Origin: Actinomycetota bacterium
GTDB lineage: Bacteria > Actinomycetota > Actinomycetes > Nanopelagicales > Nanopelagicaceae
Direction of reading: 5' to 3'
DNA length: 9,500 nt
Assembly (NCBI GenBank): GCA_009924725.1
Contig: RFRA01000030.1
Span: 1 to 9,500 of the forward strand
A model generated the notes under the pieces. That model saw only the letters and a program-made list of their open reading frames with translations. It searched no databases and was not told the origin of the DNA. Shown here in pieces: positions 1 through 7,083 of the stretch. The first letter of the stretch is position 1; every line of letters starts with the position of its first letter. Position numbers and translations under genes: made by a program.

Positions 1-756
1 GCAGGTAACTGGAAAATGAATCTCAATCACCTTGAGGCAATTGCAGTTGCTCAAAAGTTGGTTTATAGCCTCGACGATAAAGATTACGACGCAGTAGATG
101 TTGCGATCATTCCGCCATTTACTGATATTCGCTCGATTCAAACTTTGATCGATGGCGATCGTTTGCGTCTGCTTTACGGCGCACAAGATCTTTCCCCGGA
201 AACAAGTGGCGCATTCACTGGCGACATCAGTGGTTCAATGTTGACCAAACTCGGCTGCACTTTTGTAGTGATCGGCCACTCTGAGCGCCGTGCAATTCAC
301 AATGAAAGTGACGCGATTGTTAATAAGAAGATCAAGGCAGCTTTAGCAAATGAGCTAACTCCAATTTTCTGCTGTGGCGAAGAACTTGCGATCCGCGAAG
401 CTGGCACACATGTGGAGCACGTGCTGGTTCAAGTTCGTGCCGGGCTCGCAGGCTTCACCAAGCCAGAGTTAAAGAAGATTGTAATTGCCTATGAACCAGT
501 TTGGGCAATTGGAACTGGCAAGACAGCAACACCTGAAGATGCGCAAGAAGTTTGTGCTGCGATTCGTGCTGAAGTGGCCAAGATTGGGTCACCAGAAATT
601 GCAGAGAACATGCGCATTCTTTATGGCGGTTCAGTTAAGTCTGCAAATATTGCAGAGATCATGAAAAAGGACGATGTGGATGGTGCGCTAATCGGCGGAG
701 CCAGCCTAGATCCTGAGGAATTGGCAAAGATCGCCCGCTATCACCGCGGGGAATGA
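1..756 (+). CDS. tpiA: Triose-phosphate isomerase, 5' end cut by window edge
   Basis: This cytoplasmic glycolytic enzyme interconverts dihydroxyacetone phosphate and glyceraldehyde 3-phosphate. The frame is open from base 1 and begins with AGNWKMN, the N-terminal TIM motif holding the substrate-binding Asn and catalytic Lys, so the ATG at 16 is internal and the true start lies a few codons upstream of the window. Counting from the first visible residue, the catalytic His is near 93 (VIGHSERR) and the catalytic Glu near 165 (AYEPVWAIGTGK). The phosphate-binding YGGSV and a GALIGGASL segment follow near the C-terminus. The 251 visible residues match the usual ~255-260 aa length minus a short N-terminus. 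It is followed 107 nt later by secG. In many actinobacteria gap and pgk lie upstream, but that is outside the view. Family assignment is very secure. Confidence 0.97.
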   Translation, partial: AGNWKMNLNHLEAIAVAQKLVYSLDDKDYDAVDVAIIPPFTDIRSIQTLIDGDRLRLLYGAQDLSPETSGAFTGDISGSMLTKLGCTFVVIGHSERRAIHNESDAIVNKKIKAALANELTPIFCCGEELAIREAGTHVEHVLVQVRAGLAGFTKPELKKIVIAYEPVWAIGTGKTATPEDAQEVCAAIRAEVAKIGSPEIAENMRILYGGSVKSANIAEIMKKDDVDGALIGGASLDPEELAKIARYHRGE

Positions 757-795
757 GCCGTTAGATCGACTTAATTACGCTTGATCGCCACTAAA

Positions 796-826
796 TTGCT
801 TTCTTGCGCCGTAGGTCAAGTAGAAT
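796..826 (+). promoter_or_regulatory. Putative sigma-70-type promoter for secG-rbpA
   Basis: The tpiA-secG gap contains TAGAAT (821-826), a good -10 match, preceded by TTGCTT (796-801) at a rather long 19-bp spacing. Transcription would start around 833, giving a leader of about 30 nt before secG. The gap has no recognisable terminator, so read-through from tpiA is also likely. The call is by consensus only. Confidence 0.4.
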
Positions 827-851
827 AACGGCCTTACCTCACTTCGAAGTT

Positions 852-856
852 GGAGA
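852..856 (+). promoter_or_regulatory. Ribosome binding site fixing the secG start
   Basis: GGAGA lies 7 nt before the GTG at 864. It favours that start over the in-frame TTG at 804, which would add 20 residues with no resemblance to SecG and would start upstream of the likely promoter -10 box. Confidence 0.7.
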
Positions 857-863
857 ACTATTC

Positions 864-1097
864 GTGAAGCTCGCACTTTCAATCATCCTCATCATTACTA
901 GCGTTCTGATGATCCTCTTGGTTTTATTGCACAAGGGCAAAGGCAGCGGACTTTCCGATCTATTCGGTGGTGGCGTTTCATCAAACTTTGGCGGCTCTTC
1001 AGTAGTTGAGAAGAACCTTGACCGAATCACAATTGTGGTTGGTGGCCTCTGGTTCTCAGGCGTTGTAGCGCTAAGCCTGGTTTTGAAATCAGCTTAA
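864..1097 (+). CDS. secG: Preprotein translocase subunit SecG
   Basis: SecG is the small integral-membrane subunit of the SecYEG translocon and stimulates SecA-driven protein export. With the GTG start it is 77 aa, the normal actinobacterial size. It has two hydrophobic segments, at about residues 3-22 and 54-75, flanking a Gly/Ser-rich cytoplasmic loop. That loop carries the typical HKGKGSGLSDLFGGG pattern (residues 23-37) and a following GG-S-VVEKNLDR stretch, both hallmarks of the family. The start was chosen for its Shine-Dalgarno sequence and because the peptide then begins directly with the first membrane helix. It lies between tpiA and rbpA, a common actinobacterial arrangement. Only 33 nt separate it from rbpA, so the two are probably co-transcribed. 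Confidence 0.93.
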   Translation: MKLALSIILIITSVLMILLVLLHKGKGSGLSDLFGGGVSSNFGGSSVVEKNLDRITIVVGGLWFSGVVALSLVLKSA

Positions 1098-1130
1098 TTT
1101 AACTTTTTCAATTTCTTAAAGGAGCTCTAA

Positions 1131-1472
1131 ATGGGAAGTGCAATTCGCGGAAGTCGTGTCGGTGCTGGCCCAATGGGCGAAGCCGAACGCGGTGAATCAA
1201 TTGAGCGTTTCTATGTTTCATATTGGTGCGGCAAGGGCCACGAAGTAAAGCCATCATTTGCCAAAGAAGAAGGTGTAGTTATCCCAGCTGAGTGGGATTG
1301 CCCAAAATGCGGTCTGCCAGCCGGTTTAGATAAAAACAATCCGCCTTCTGCAATCAAGAATGAGCCATATAAGACGCATTTGGCTTACGTTAAAGAACGT
1401 CGCAGCGAAGCTGAGGGCGAAAAGATTCTGGCTGATGCACTTCGTAAGCTACACGGAGATGATGACGAATAA
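1131..1472 (+). CDS. rbpA: RNA polymerase-binding protein RbpA
   Basis: RbpA is an actinobacteria-specific transcription factor that binds RNA polymerase and the principal sigma factor and stabilises the open promoter complex. The 113-aa product starts with an N-terminal tail containing IRGSRVGAGPMGE. Next comes a small beta-barrel core with a C33-x3-H37 ... C57-x2-C60 arrangement that matches the zinc ligands known from Streptomyces RbpA. A basic linker near residues 68-80 and a helical C-terminal sigma-interaction region (PYKTHLAYVKERRS, 79-92) follow. The end is acidic (GDDDE). The ATG is preceded by an excellent AAAGGAG (1118-1124) with 6-nt spacing. The TAA ends exactly where the convergent pgi stop codon begins. 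The zinc ligands suggest a metal-binding form rather than the Cys-poor mycobacterial type. Confidence 0.92.
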   Translation: MGSAIRGSRVGAGPMGEAERGESIERFYVSYWCGKGHEVKPSFAKEEGVVIPAEWDCPKCGLPAGLDKNNPPSAIKNEPYKTHLAYVKERRSEAEGEKILADALRKLHGDDDE

Positions 1473-2999
1473 TTAAAGCGCTTCGGCGGCTTTTAGCAGT
1501 TGAGCAATACCCGCACTTCGATCACTTAAATGTAATCGCAGTAGCGGGTATTTTCTTTTTGCAAGGGCGCGCAAGTCACCAAGTGCTTGAGCCATAATCA
1601 AAGTCTTGAACCCAAAGCTCTGACCAGGAATTACTACGTCACCATTTGTAACACCTGTGATCTGCAAGAAGGCACCATTTTGCTGACCACCCTTGTGGAA
1701 CTGCCCCGTGGAGTGCAAGAAGCGTGGCCCCCAACCGAAAGTTACTGGTCGATTCGATTTGCGGGCCATGATTTCGCGCAACTTAGCCAAATCGCGATCA
1801 CCGTTGCGATCTAAGTAAGCCATGATGGCGACATAACCACCAGTTGGAATTTCGTTAATGAAGTTTCGTAGCGCAGCAGTTAAATCAGAACCGGCCCCAA
1901 ATATTTCTACAGCGCCATCGATGGCATCTGCCTTAAAGTCGGGCAGGACGCCGTTCCACTCTGAAAGTAATGCGCTGGTAGCTTCTTTAGCTTCAGTTAC
2001 ATTCGGCTGATTAAAAGGATCAATTTCAAGTGCTGCGCCTACTAGTGCAGTTACCCATTCCCAAAGGAAGAATTGTTCGCCAAGTTCGCCACTGATTACT
2101 AAGTCTGCATCCCCACTAAAAGCAATGCTAAACGCATCGCCACCAGCTGCTGCCGATGAGCTCTCAATTACAACTGGCAGTCGACCAACTTCATTCTTGC
2201 CAGTTGATTCAGCAACTAATTGTTCGATCCAATCCGAAAGCCCAGGAGCTTCAGGTGAATCGCAATAAGTTAAATACTGGCCAGCGTTGCTGATTAGGTA
2301 CGCGATATCAATTGCTACTTCAGAAGAAACTATTTGTGCTTTTGCATCGGATGCGGCATCAAGCAGAACCGAAGCGTCAACACCAATTAAGGCAGCTGGT
2401 ACTAAACCAAATGCGGTCAGTGCGCTAAAGCGGCCGCCAACTTTTGGATCAGCGTTAACTACTGTGTAACCATCGGCCCGAGCGCTTTTATCTAGCGGGG
2501 AACCAGGATCAGTCACGATGACCATGTGATCTATTGGGTTTAGGTTAAGAGTACGAAATGCTTCAGCGAATAATGCACGTTGCGATGCAGTCTCAATTGT
2601 CGAACCTGATTTAGAGCCAACCACGACAACGGTTTCGCGAAGATCACCAGCTAGCGCATGATGGATATAAACCGGATCTGTTGAATCGAGGACAAATAAC
2701 TCTTTGCGATAAGTTGCGGCAATTACCTCTGGTGCTAAGGAAGATCCACCCATGCCACAGAGAACAACCCGTGTGTGATCGCGGAATTTAGCGCTTATCG
2801 CATCTAGTTGTGGCAAGAGCTCACGGGAACTCTCCGGTGCATCGATCCAATTCAAACGGACACTTGCTTCAGCTTGGGCCGCTGAGCCCCAAATAGTTGA
2901 GTCTTTGACAGCTAACTTAGGGTTTACTGCTGCAATTTTTTTATATAGAGCGCTGCTGCGATCAATGGTGCCTAGCTTTTGACCAGATATTTTTAACAC
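1473..2999 (-). CDS. pgi: Glucose-6-phosphate isomerase (SIS-domain)
   Basis: Pgi interconverts glucose 6-phosphate and fructose 6-phosphate in the cytoplasm. The 508-aa protein shows the two SIS sugar-phosphate-binding halves: GMGGSSLAPEV (82-92), GSKSGSTIET (128-137) and VGGRFSALT (187-195). Conserved C-terminal blocks follow: ESTGKNEVGRLP (264-274, which should include the catalytic-base Glu region), DPFNQPNVTEAK (327-338) and GPRFLHSTGQFHKGG (424-438, with the likely catalytic His). The sequence style resembles the Pgi half of bifunctional transaldolase/Pgi proteins more than E. coli-type Pgi, and at about 510 aa it is shorter than the ~550 aa of the latter. The start is a GTG sharing one base with the tal stop (TAGTG), with AAAGGAG 10 nt upstream inside tal, so translational coupling is likely. 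It is the last gene of the block and faces rbpA with no gap. I see no terminator of its own. Confidence 0.93.
   Translation of the reverse strand: MLKISGQKLGTIDRSSALYKKIAAVNPKLAVKDSTIWGSAAQAEASVRLNWIDAPESSRELLPQLDAISAKFRDHTRVVLCGMGGSSLAPEVIAATYRKELFVLDSTDPVYIHHALAGDLRETVVVVGSKSGSTIETASQRALFAEAFRTLNLNPIDHMVIVTDPGSPLDKSARADGYTVVNADPKVGGRFSALTAFGLVPAALIGVDASVLLDAASDAKAQIVSSEVAIDIAYLISNAGQYLTYCDSPEAPGLSDWIEQLVAESTGKNEVGRLPVVIESSSAAAGGDAFSIAFSGDADLVISGELGEQFFLWEWVTALVGAALEIDPFNQPNVTEAKEATSALLSEWNGVLPDFKADAIDGAVEIFGAGSDLTAALRNFINEIPTGGYVAIMAYLDRNGDRDLAKLREIMARKSNRPVTFGWGPRFLHSTGQFHKGGQQNGAFLQITGVTNGDVVIPGQSFGFKTLIMAQALGDLRALAKRKYPLLRLHLSDRSAGIAQLLKAAEAL
1506..1560 (+). terminator. Intrinsic terminator for rbpA inside pgi 3' end
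   Basis: AATACCCGC (1506-1514) and GCGGGTATT (1544-1552) form a perfect 9-bp stem. The 29-nt apex can fold further (CGAT 1519-1522 with ATCG 1535-1538), and the stem is followed directly by a T-rich run to 1560 (TTTTCTTTTT). The tail orientation fits transcripts coming from rbpA, 34 nt past its stop codon. On the opposite strand the same bases encode Pgi residues 483-498, so the element is embedded in coding sequence. Confidence 0.75.
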
Positions 3000-4093
3000 T
3001 AACTCATTGCTCCTTTAACGCTGGCCAGGAGTTCGTTCCAGGCATCAGCAAATTTCTTTACGCCATCTGATTCTAAGTCGGCAGTGACTTTATTGATGGA
3101 AATTCCGAGTTCGGCAAGTTGATTGAACACAATCCGGGCTTCTTCATATTTACCAGTAATGGTGTTGCCCTTGAAAATACCGTGATCAATAACTGCGTCC
3201 AAGGTGCTCTGCGGCATAGTGTTAACGGTATTTGGCGCAACTAATTCCAGTACGTAGCGAGTGTCGTCATAAGCTGGGTCTTTAACGCCAGTTGATGCCC
3301 ATAGTGGTCTTTGAACATGGGCACCCTTTTGCGCAAGAACACTCCATCGATTCGTGGCAAACTCTTTTTCGAATTTCTCATATGCCAAGTGCGCATTAGC
3401 AATAGCGGCAGCTCCTAATAGTGAATGAGCCAGAACTCCACCATCGGACTTTAAAATTGGATCAATCGCAGTATCTAAGCGACTAATGAAAAATGAGGCA
3501 ACACTATGTATCTGAGTTAAATCATGGCCGTTCTTGGCAGCAAGTTCGATGCCGGCGATATAAGCCTCGATGACTTGCACGTAGCGTTCAATTGAAAAGA
3601 TCAAAGTGACATTAACGCTGATGCCAGCACCAATTAATTCAGTGATGGCAGGCAGTCCAGCCATAGTTGCGGGAACTTTAATTAGTACATTCGGGCTATC
3701 AATTATTTGCCAGAGTGATTTACCTTCGTTGACTGTGGCAGAAGTGTCGTGTGCTGAGCGGGGATCTACCTCAATGCTTACGCGGCCATCTACACCCTTG
3801 CTAGAGCGATAGATACCGGCAAATAAATCACAAGCTTCTCTCACATCATCAGTTGTTAGCTTGGTAATTACCTCTTCGACTGACTTGCCCTTGAGGGCTG
3901 CAATATCACTTGCATACTCAGTGGCATCTGAAATGGCTGCTTTGAAAATCGCGGGATTCGTGGTTACGCCAACAACGCCAGAGTTCTTGATTCGAGGAGG
4001 TAGCGAATGAGCATCTGTGCCAGTTAACTTAGCTCTGGAAAGATCATCAAGCCAGACAGAGCAACCTGCGTTAGCAAGATCTGATATTTGCAT
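2999..4093 (-). CDS. tal: Transaldolase
   Basis: Transaldolase transfers a dihydroxyacetone unit between sugar phosphates in the non-oxidative pentose phosphate pathway, in the cytoplasm. The 364-aa length matches the actinobacterial/cyanobacterial long type rather than the ~315-aa E. coli type. Visible motifs are VWLDDLSR (13-20), GVTTNPAIF (42-50), SIEVDPR (106-112) and NVLIKVPAT (135-143), where K139 is the Schiff-base lysine. NVTLIFS (161-167), SVASFFISRLD (197-207) and a later RPLWASTGVKDP block complete the picture. The ATG overlaps the tkt stop by one base (TAATG), and its own stop overlaps the pgi GTG by one base. The order tal then pgi is the same as the domain order in known bifunctional Tal-Pgi fusions. 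No odd residues or truncation were noticed. Confidence 0.95.
   Translation of the reverse strand: MQISDLANAGCSVWLDDLSRAKLTGTDAHSLPPRIKNSGVVGVTTNPAIFKAAISDATEYASDIAALKGKSVEEVITKLTTDDVREACDLFAGIYRSSKGVDGRVSIEVDPRSAHDTSATVNEGKSLWQIIDSPNVLIKVPATMAGLPAITELIGAGISVNVTLIFSIERYVQVIEAYIAGIELAAKNGHDLTQIHSVASFFISRLDTAIDPILKSDGGVLAHSLLGAAAIANAHLAYEKFEKEFATNRWSVLAQKGAHVQRPLWASTGVKDPAYDDTRYVLELVAPNTVNTMPQSTLDAVIDHGIFKGNTITGKYEEARIVFNQLAELGISINKVTADLESDGVKKFADAWNELLASVKGAMS
3010..3016 (-). promoter_or_regulatory. Ribosome binding site for pgi within tal
   Basis: On the minus strand AAAGGAG lies 10 nt before the pgi GTG, within the last codons of tal. It supports the GTG at 2999 as start and couples pgi translation to tal termination. 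Confidence 0.65.
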
Positions 4094-6138
4094 TACAGGG
4101 CTGCCTCAATCTGCGGAACGATCGCTTCGACGCTAAAACCAAATTCCTTAAACAATACAGGCGCTGACGCAGATGCACCGTAGTGCTCTAGCGAAATGGT
4201 TAAGCCATCACTGCCAACATAGCGATGCCATCCTTGTGAAATTCCGGCCTCGATACTTACCTTCAGGCAATCACTTGGCAGAACTGCATCGCGATAAGCA
4301 GCAGGTTGTGCATCGAACCACTCTAAGCAAGGGGCGCTAACAACTGCAGTTGAAATTGATTTTGCCTCTAGCGCAGCTGCCACATCTAGCGCGAGTGCTA
4401 CTTCGGATCCAGTTGCAACCAAAGTTACTTTAGCTCTCCCGCTAGCAGCCTTTAGTACATAAGCACCTTTAGCAACTTCGTCAGCAGAAGCATGAGTTGT
4501 GCGATCAACAACAGGCAGATTTTGACGAGACAAAATAATTGCGGCCGGGGAGCGGCGGGTAATTATTTCGCGCCATGCGACGCTAACTTCATTGGCATCA
4601 CCTGGGCGAATAACAGCAAGGTTTGGGATTGCGCGAAGGGCAGCGAAATGTTCAATTGGCTGATGTGTTGGGCCATCTTCACCAACACCGATTGAATCGT
4701 GGGTCCAAACAAAGGTACTCGGAATATTCATTAGTGCTGCTAATCGAACAGCAGGACGCATGTAATCGCTAAATACTAGGAAAGTTCCACCGAAGGAACG
4801 AGTTAAACCATGGAGCGCAGCGCCGTTGAGAATAGAGCCCATTGCATGTTCGCGAATTCCGAAGTGAACGATGCGACCGTATGGGTTAGCGTTTTTGATT
4901 GCGCTACTAGCCGGCAAGAAAGATCCGCCACCATCAATATCGGTGTTATTGCTGCCAGCTAAATCAGCTGAGCCACCCCAAAGTTCTGGCAGATGTTTGG
5001 CAAGTGCGTTGATTGCTTTTCCAGATGCAGCGCGGGTAGCTAGTTGCGTACCGGCTTCAAATACCGGCAGGTCTAAATCCCAACCAGCTGGAAGTTCCTT
5101 ATTCTGCAAACGCTTTAATAACGCTGATTCATTTGGATTACTAGCTTGCCAAGTAGCAAGGCGAGCATCCCAATCTTTGCGTGCTTGTGCGCAACGATCT
5201 TTAACCTTTCGCACATGAGCAAAAACTTCAGTAGATAAGGCAAAGTGTTCATCTGGGTTCAAACCCAAAATCTTTTTAGTTTCGGCAATTTCTTCGGCAC
5301 CTAACGCCGAGCCGTGCGAGCCCGCAGTTCCTTTAGCCTTTGGTGCTGGCCATGCAATTACTGAGTGCATTCGAATCAGTGATGGTTTAGTTAGTTCTGA
5401 CTTTGCTGAGATCATTGCAGCGTCAACGGCGGGCAAATCAATTCGACCATCTGCGGCAGCAGGGACCTCAATCACTTGCCACCCGTAGGCACGATAGCGG
5501 GCAGATACATCTTCAGTAAATGCGTTATGTGTATCGCCTTCAATTGAAATGCGATTATCATCATAAATAATTACTAAGTTCCCAAGTTCTTGAGTACCAG
5601 CTAGAGATGAAGCCTCAGCACTTACGCCTTCTTCTAAATCGCCATCAGAACAAATTACCCAGATAGTGTGATCAAATAAAGATTTTCCAACTGCAGTTGC
5701 TGGATCAAGCAAGCCACGTTCATAACGAGCCGCCATCGCCATACCAACAGCAGTTGCCACGCCTTGACCAAGTGGACCAGTTGTCATTTCAACACCGGCC
5801 GTGTGACCGAACTCGGGATGGCCAGGAGTTAACGAGTTCCAGGTACGAAATGCCTGCAAATCAGCCATTTCTAAACCGTAACCGCTATAGAAAAGTTGAG
5901 TGTAAAGAGTTATTGATGAGTGACCACAAGAGAGAATAAAGCGGTCGCGCCCAATCCAATTTGGATCGGCTGGATCATGAACTAAATGGCGCTGAAATAA
6001 ATTGTAAGCAACTGGAGCAAGTGCCATCGCAGTACCAGGGTGGCCATTACCCACCTTCTGTACGGCATCCATAGCAAGGGCGCGGGCGTAGGTGACGGCC
6101 TGATCATCTAACTCAGTCCAACCGTTCATCTGGCTCAT
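4093..6138 (-). CDS. tkt: Transketolase
   Basis: This thiamine-diphosphate enzyme moves two-carbon ketol units between pentose-phosphate-pathway sugars. The 681 residues match the family. The N-terminal ThDP-binding domain has VGNGHPGTAMAL (29-40, His33), CGHSS (71-75), GPLGQGVA (121-128) and the diphosphate/Mg motif SDGDLEEG (164-171) ending at YDDN (192-195). The central pyrimidine-binding domain has HFGIREHAMG (425-434, with catalytic Glu430), WTHDSIGVGEDGPTHQP (478-494) and LSRQNLPV (536-543). The C-terminal domain is intact to VPQIEAAL. The ATG at 6138 has TAGGAGA 6 nt upstream; a second ATG three codons in is also possible but less well spaced. It sits 9 nt after ctaA and overlaps tal by one base, so ctaA-tkt-tal-pgi is probably one transcript. 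Confidence 0.97.
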   Translation of the reverse strand: MSQMNGWTELDDQAVTYARALAMDAVQKVGNGHPGTAMALAPVAYNLFQRHLVHDPADPNWIGRDRFILSCGHSSITLYTQLFYSGYGLEMADLQAFRTWNSLTPGHPEFGHTAGVEMTTGPLGQGVATAVGMAMAARYERGLLDPATAVGKSLFDHTIWVICSDGDLEEGVSAEASSLAGTQELGNLVIIYDDNRISIEGDTHNAFTEDVSARYRAYGWQVIEVPAAADGRIDLPAVDAAMISAKSELTKPSLIRMHSVIAWPAPKAKGTAGSHGSALGAEEIAETKKILGLNPDEHFALSTEVFAHVRKVKDRCAQARKDWDARLATWQASNPNESALLKRLQNKELPAGWDLDLPVFEAGTQLATRAASGKAINALAKHLPELWGGSADLAGSNNTDIDGGGSFLPASSAIKNANPYGRIVHFGIREHAMGSILNGAALHGLTRSFGGTFLVFSDYMRPAVRLAALMNIPSTFVWTHDSIGVGEDGPTHQPIEHFAALRAIPNLAVIRPGDANEVSVAWREIITRRSPAAIILSRQNLPVVDRTTHASADEVAKGAYVLKAASGRAKVTLVATGSEVALALDVAAALEAKSISTAVVSAPCLEWFDAQPAAYRDAVLPSDCLKVSIEAGISQGWHRYVGSDGLTISLEHYGASASAPVLFKEFGFSVEAIVPQIEAAL

Positions 6139-6143
6139 AGTTT

Positions 6144-6150
6144 TCTCCTA
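6144..6150 (-). promoter_or_regulatory. tkt ribosome binding site overlapping ctaA stop
   Basis: On the minus strand TAGGAGA contains both the ctaA stop codon (TAG) and the tkt Shine-Dalgarno sequence, 6 nt before the tkt ATG. Ribosomes ending ctaA would sit on the tkt initiation site, suggesting coupled translation. Confidence 0.7.
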
Positions 6151-6993
6151 AGTTCGCTCTGCTGTTGTAACTGATAACCAAATTCGCCAAGTGGTAATCC
6201 AAACCAAAGTCGATCCAAGCAGATGCAGGATAACTAGCAGTTCAGGAAGTCCTTGCACATACTGAACGTATCCAATTAAAGCTTGGGTCAATGTAGCTGC
6301 GAAAAAATACTTAATCCGCTTTTTCGTAACGGGCGACAAATCAGAAAGCACAAACAGTGCAAGTGAGACACCTAAAAGTGCAATCACTGCATCAGCATGA
6401 AGCCATGAAATAGCACGGCTATCGATATCTAATCTAGGAGCTTGCGCATCTCCTGCATGTGGACCACTACCTGTTACTAAAGTACCAAGCACGATGACAA
6501 TAAAAGTTAGTGCCACTTGTGCGGTAACTAAAACTCGCAACTTAATTTCAGTTGGGCGGATCGTAACTAGGGGTGTGCGAGCACGTTCGACCATCGATGC
6601 CGCACCTGCAATAAGAAATATTGAAAGAATAAAGTGGCTGGCAACTGCGAGTGGATTCAAATCTGTAAGTACAGTTATCCCACCGAGTACGCCTTGTCCA
6701 AGAATTCCTAAAAGTTGTAGCGCAGCTCGCCAAAGTAAATCTTTGCGAGCTTTACGAAACGCATAAATAATTGCCGCGATTGCTGCAAAGAAAAGTACAA
6801 AAGTTAATAAGCGATTTCCGAACTCAACCCAAGCGTGGAAGGCACCTTCAGCTTGTCCGGCAACCGGAACATATGAACCTGGCGTGCATTCGGGCCAAGT
6901 CGGACACCCCAAGCCAGACCCAGTAATGCGAACAGCGCCGCCCGTGATTACTAACCCAGCCTGCAAAATGAGCAGAAGGTAGAGAATCGGCAT
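6148..6993 (-). CDS. ctaA: Heme A synthase, COX15/CtaA family
   Basis: CtaA is an integral membrane protein that oxidises the C8 methyl of heme O to give heme A, the cofactor of aa3-type cytochrome oxidases. The 281-aa product is strongly hydrophobic, with about eight membrane segments. It begins almost at once with helix 1, followed by TGGAVRITGSGLGCPTWPEC (17-36), whose C30/C36 correspond to the conserved extracytoplasmic cysteine pair. EFGNRLLT (57-64) is the helix-2 heme region. Candidate heme-ligand histidines are H120, H199 (WLHADA) and H257 (ILHLLG); the position after E57 that is His in B. subtilis CtaA is Asn60 here. The start is secure, because a stop codon lies three codons upstream with no alternative start between. 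A weak AAGG lies 7 nt upstream. The usual partner ctaB (heme O synthase) is not in the window. Confidence 0.9.
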   Translation of the reverse strand: MPILYLLLILQAGLVITGGAVRITGSGLGCPTWPECTPGSYVPVAGQAEGAFHAWVEFGNRLLTFVLFFAAIAAIIYAFRKARKDLLWRAALQLLGILGQGVLGGITVLTDLNPLAVASHFILSIFLIAGAASMVERARTPLVTIRPTEIKLRVLVTAQVALTFIVIVLGTLVTGSGPHAGDAQAPRLDIDSRAISWLHADAVIALLGVSLALFVLSDLSPVTKKRIKYFFAATLTQALIGYVQYVQGLPELLVILHLLGSTLVWITTWRIWLSVTTAERT

Positions 6994-7009
6994 GAGGCAA
7001 CCTTATGGC

Positions 7010-7040
7010 AGGCGGTCTCGGCCGAGCCTGAGGCGCCCCT
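7010..7040. repeat. GC-rich palindromic patch in the ctaA/sufR divergent region
   Basis: This short stretch is much richer in G+C than its surroundings. It contains the perfect 10-bp palindrome CTCGGCCGAG (7017-7026), GCCTGAGGC (7026-7034) and an imperfect GAGGCGCCCCTC (7030-7041). In RNA from the minus strand it would form small hairpins 20-50 nt upstream of the ctaA start. On DNA it could be an operator. Its role is not known. Confidence 0.5.
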
Positions 7041-7048
7041 CACTCCGC

Positions 7049-7083
7049 TTGAATGCGAGGAAAGGGTTGATTTACGATACATT
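7049..7083 (+). promoter_or_regulatory. Putative sufR-suf promoter, near-leaderless
   Basis: TTGAAT (7049-7054) and TACGAT (7073-7078) are spaced 18 bp apart, a fair sigma-70-type pair. An overlapping alternative -10, TACATT (7078-7083), would place the transcription start almost exactly at the sufR GTG at 7090. Either way the leader is only a few bases, and no Shine-Dalgarno sequence precedes the GTG. This fits leaderless translation, which is common in actinobacteria. A SufR operator would be expected here, but I could not identify a convincing one. Confidence 0.45.

Noticed and set aside
757..800. Possible terminator after tpiA (repeated GATCG at two places)
   Set aside because: The GATCG copies are direct rather than inverted repeats and no T-run follows.
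804..863. N-terminal extension of SecG from a TTG
   Set aside because: The added 20 residues are not SecG-like, they cover the likely promoter, and the GTG at 864 has a good Shine-Dalgarno sequence and begins the first membrane helix.
1400..1415. Small hairpin CAGC-GAA-GCTG as a terminator for pgi transcripts
   Set aside because: The stem is only four base pairs, lies within rbpA and has no adjacent T-run on the minus strand.
4871..5218. 115-codon open frame on the + strand opposite tkt
   Set aside because: It lies wholly inside the well-supported transketolase gene on the other strand, has no ribosome binding site, and the peptide shows no recognisable domain. It is a shadow frame.
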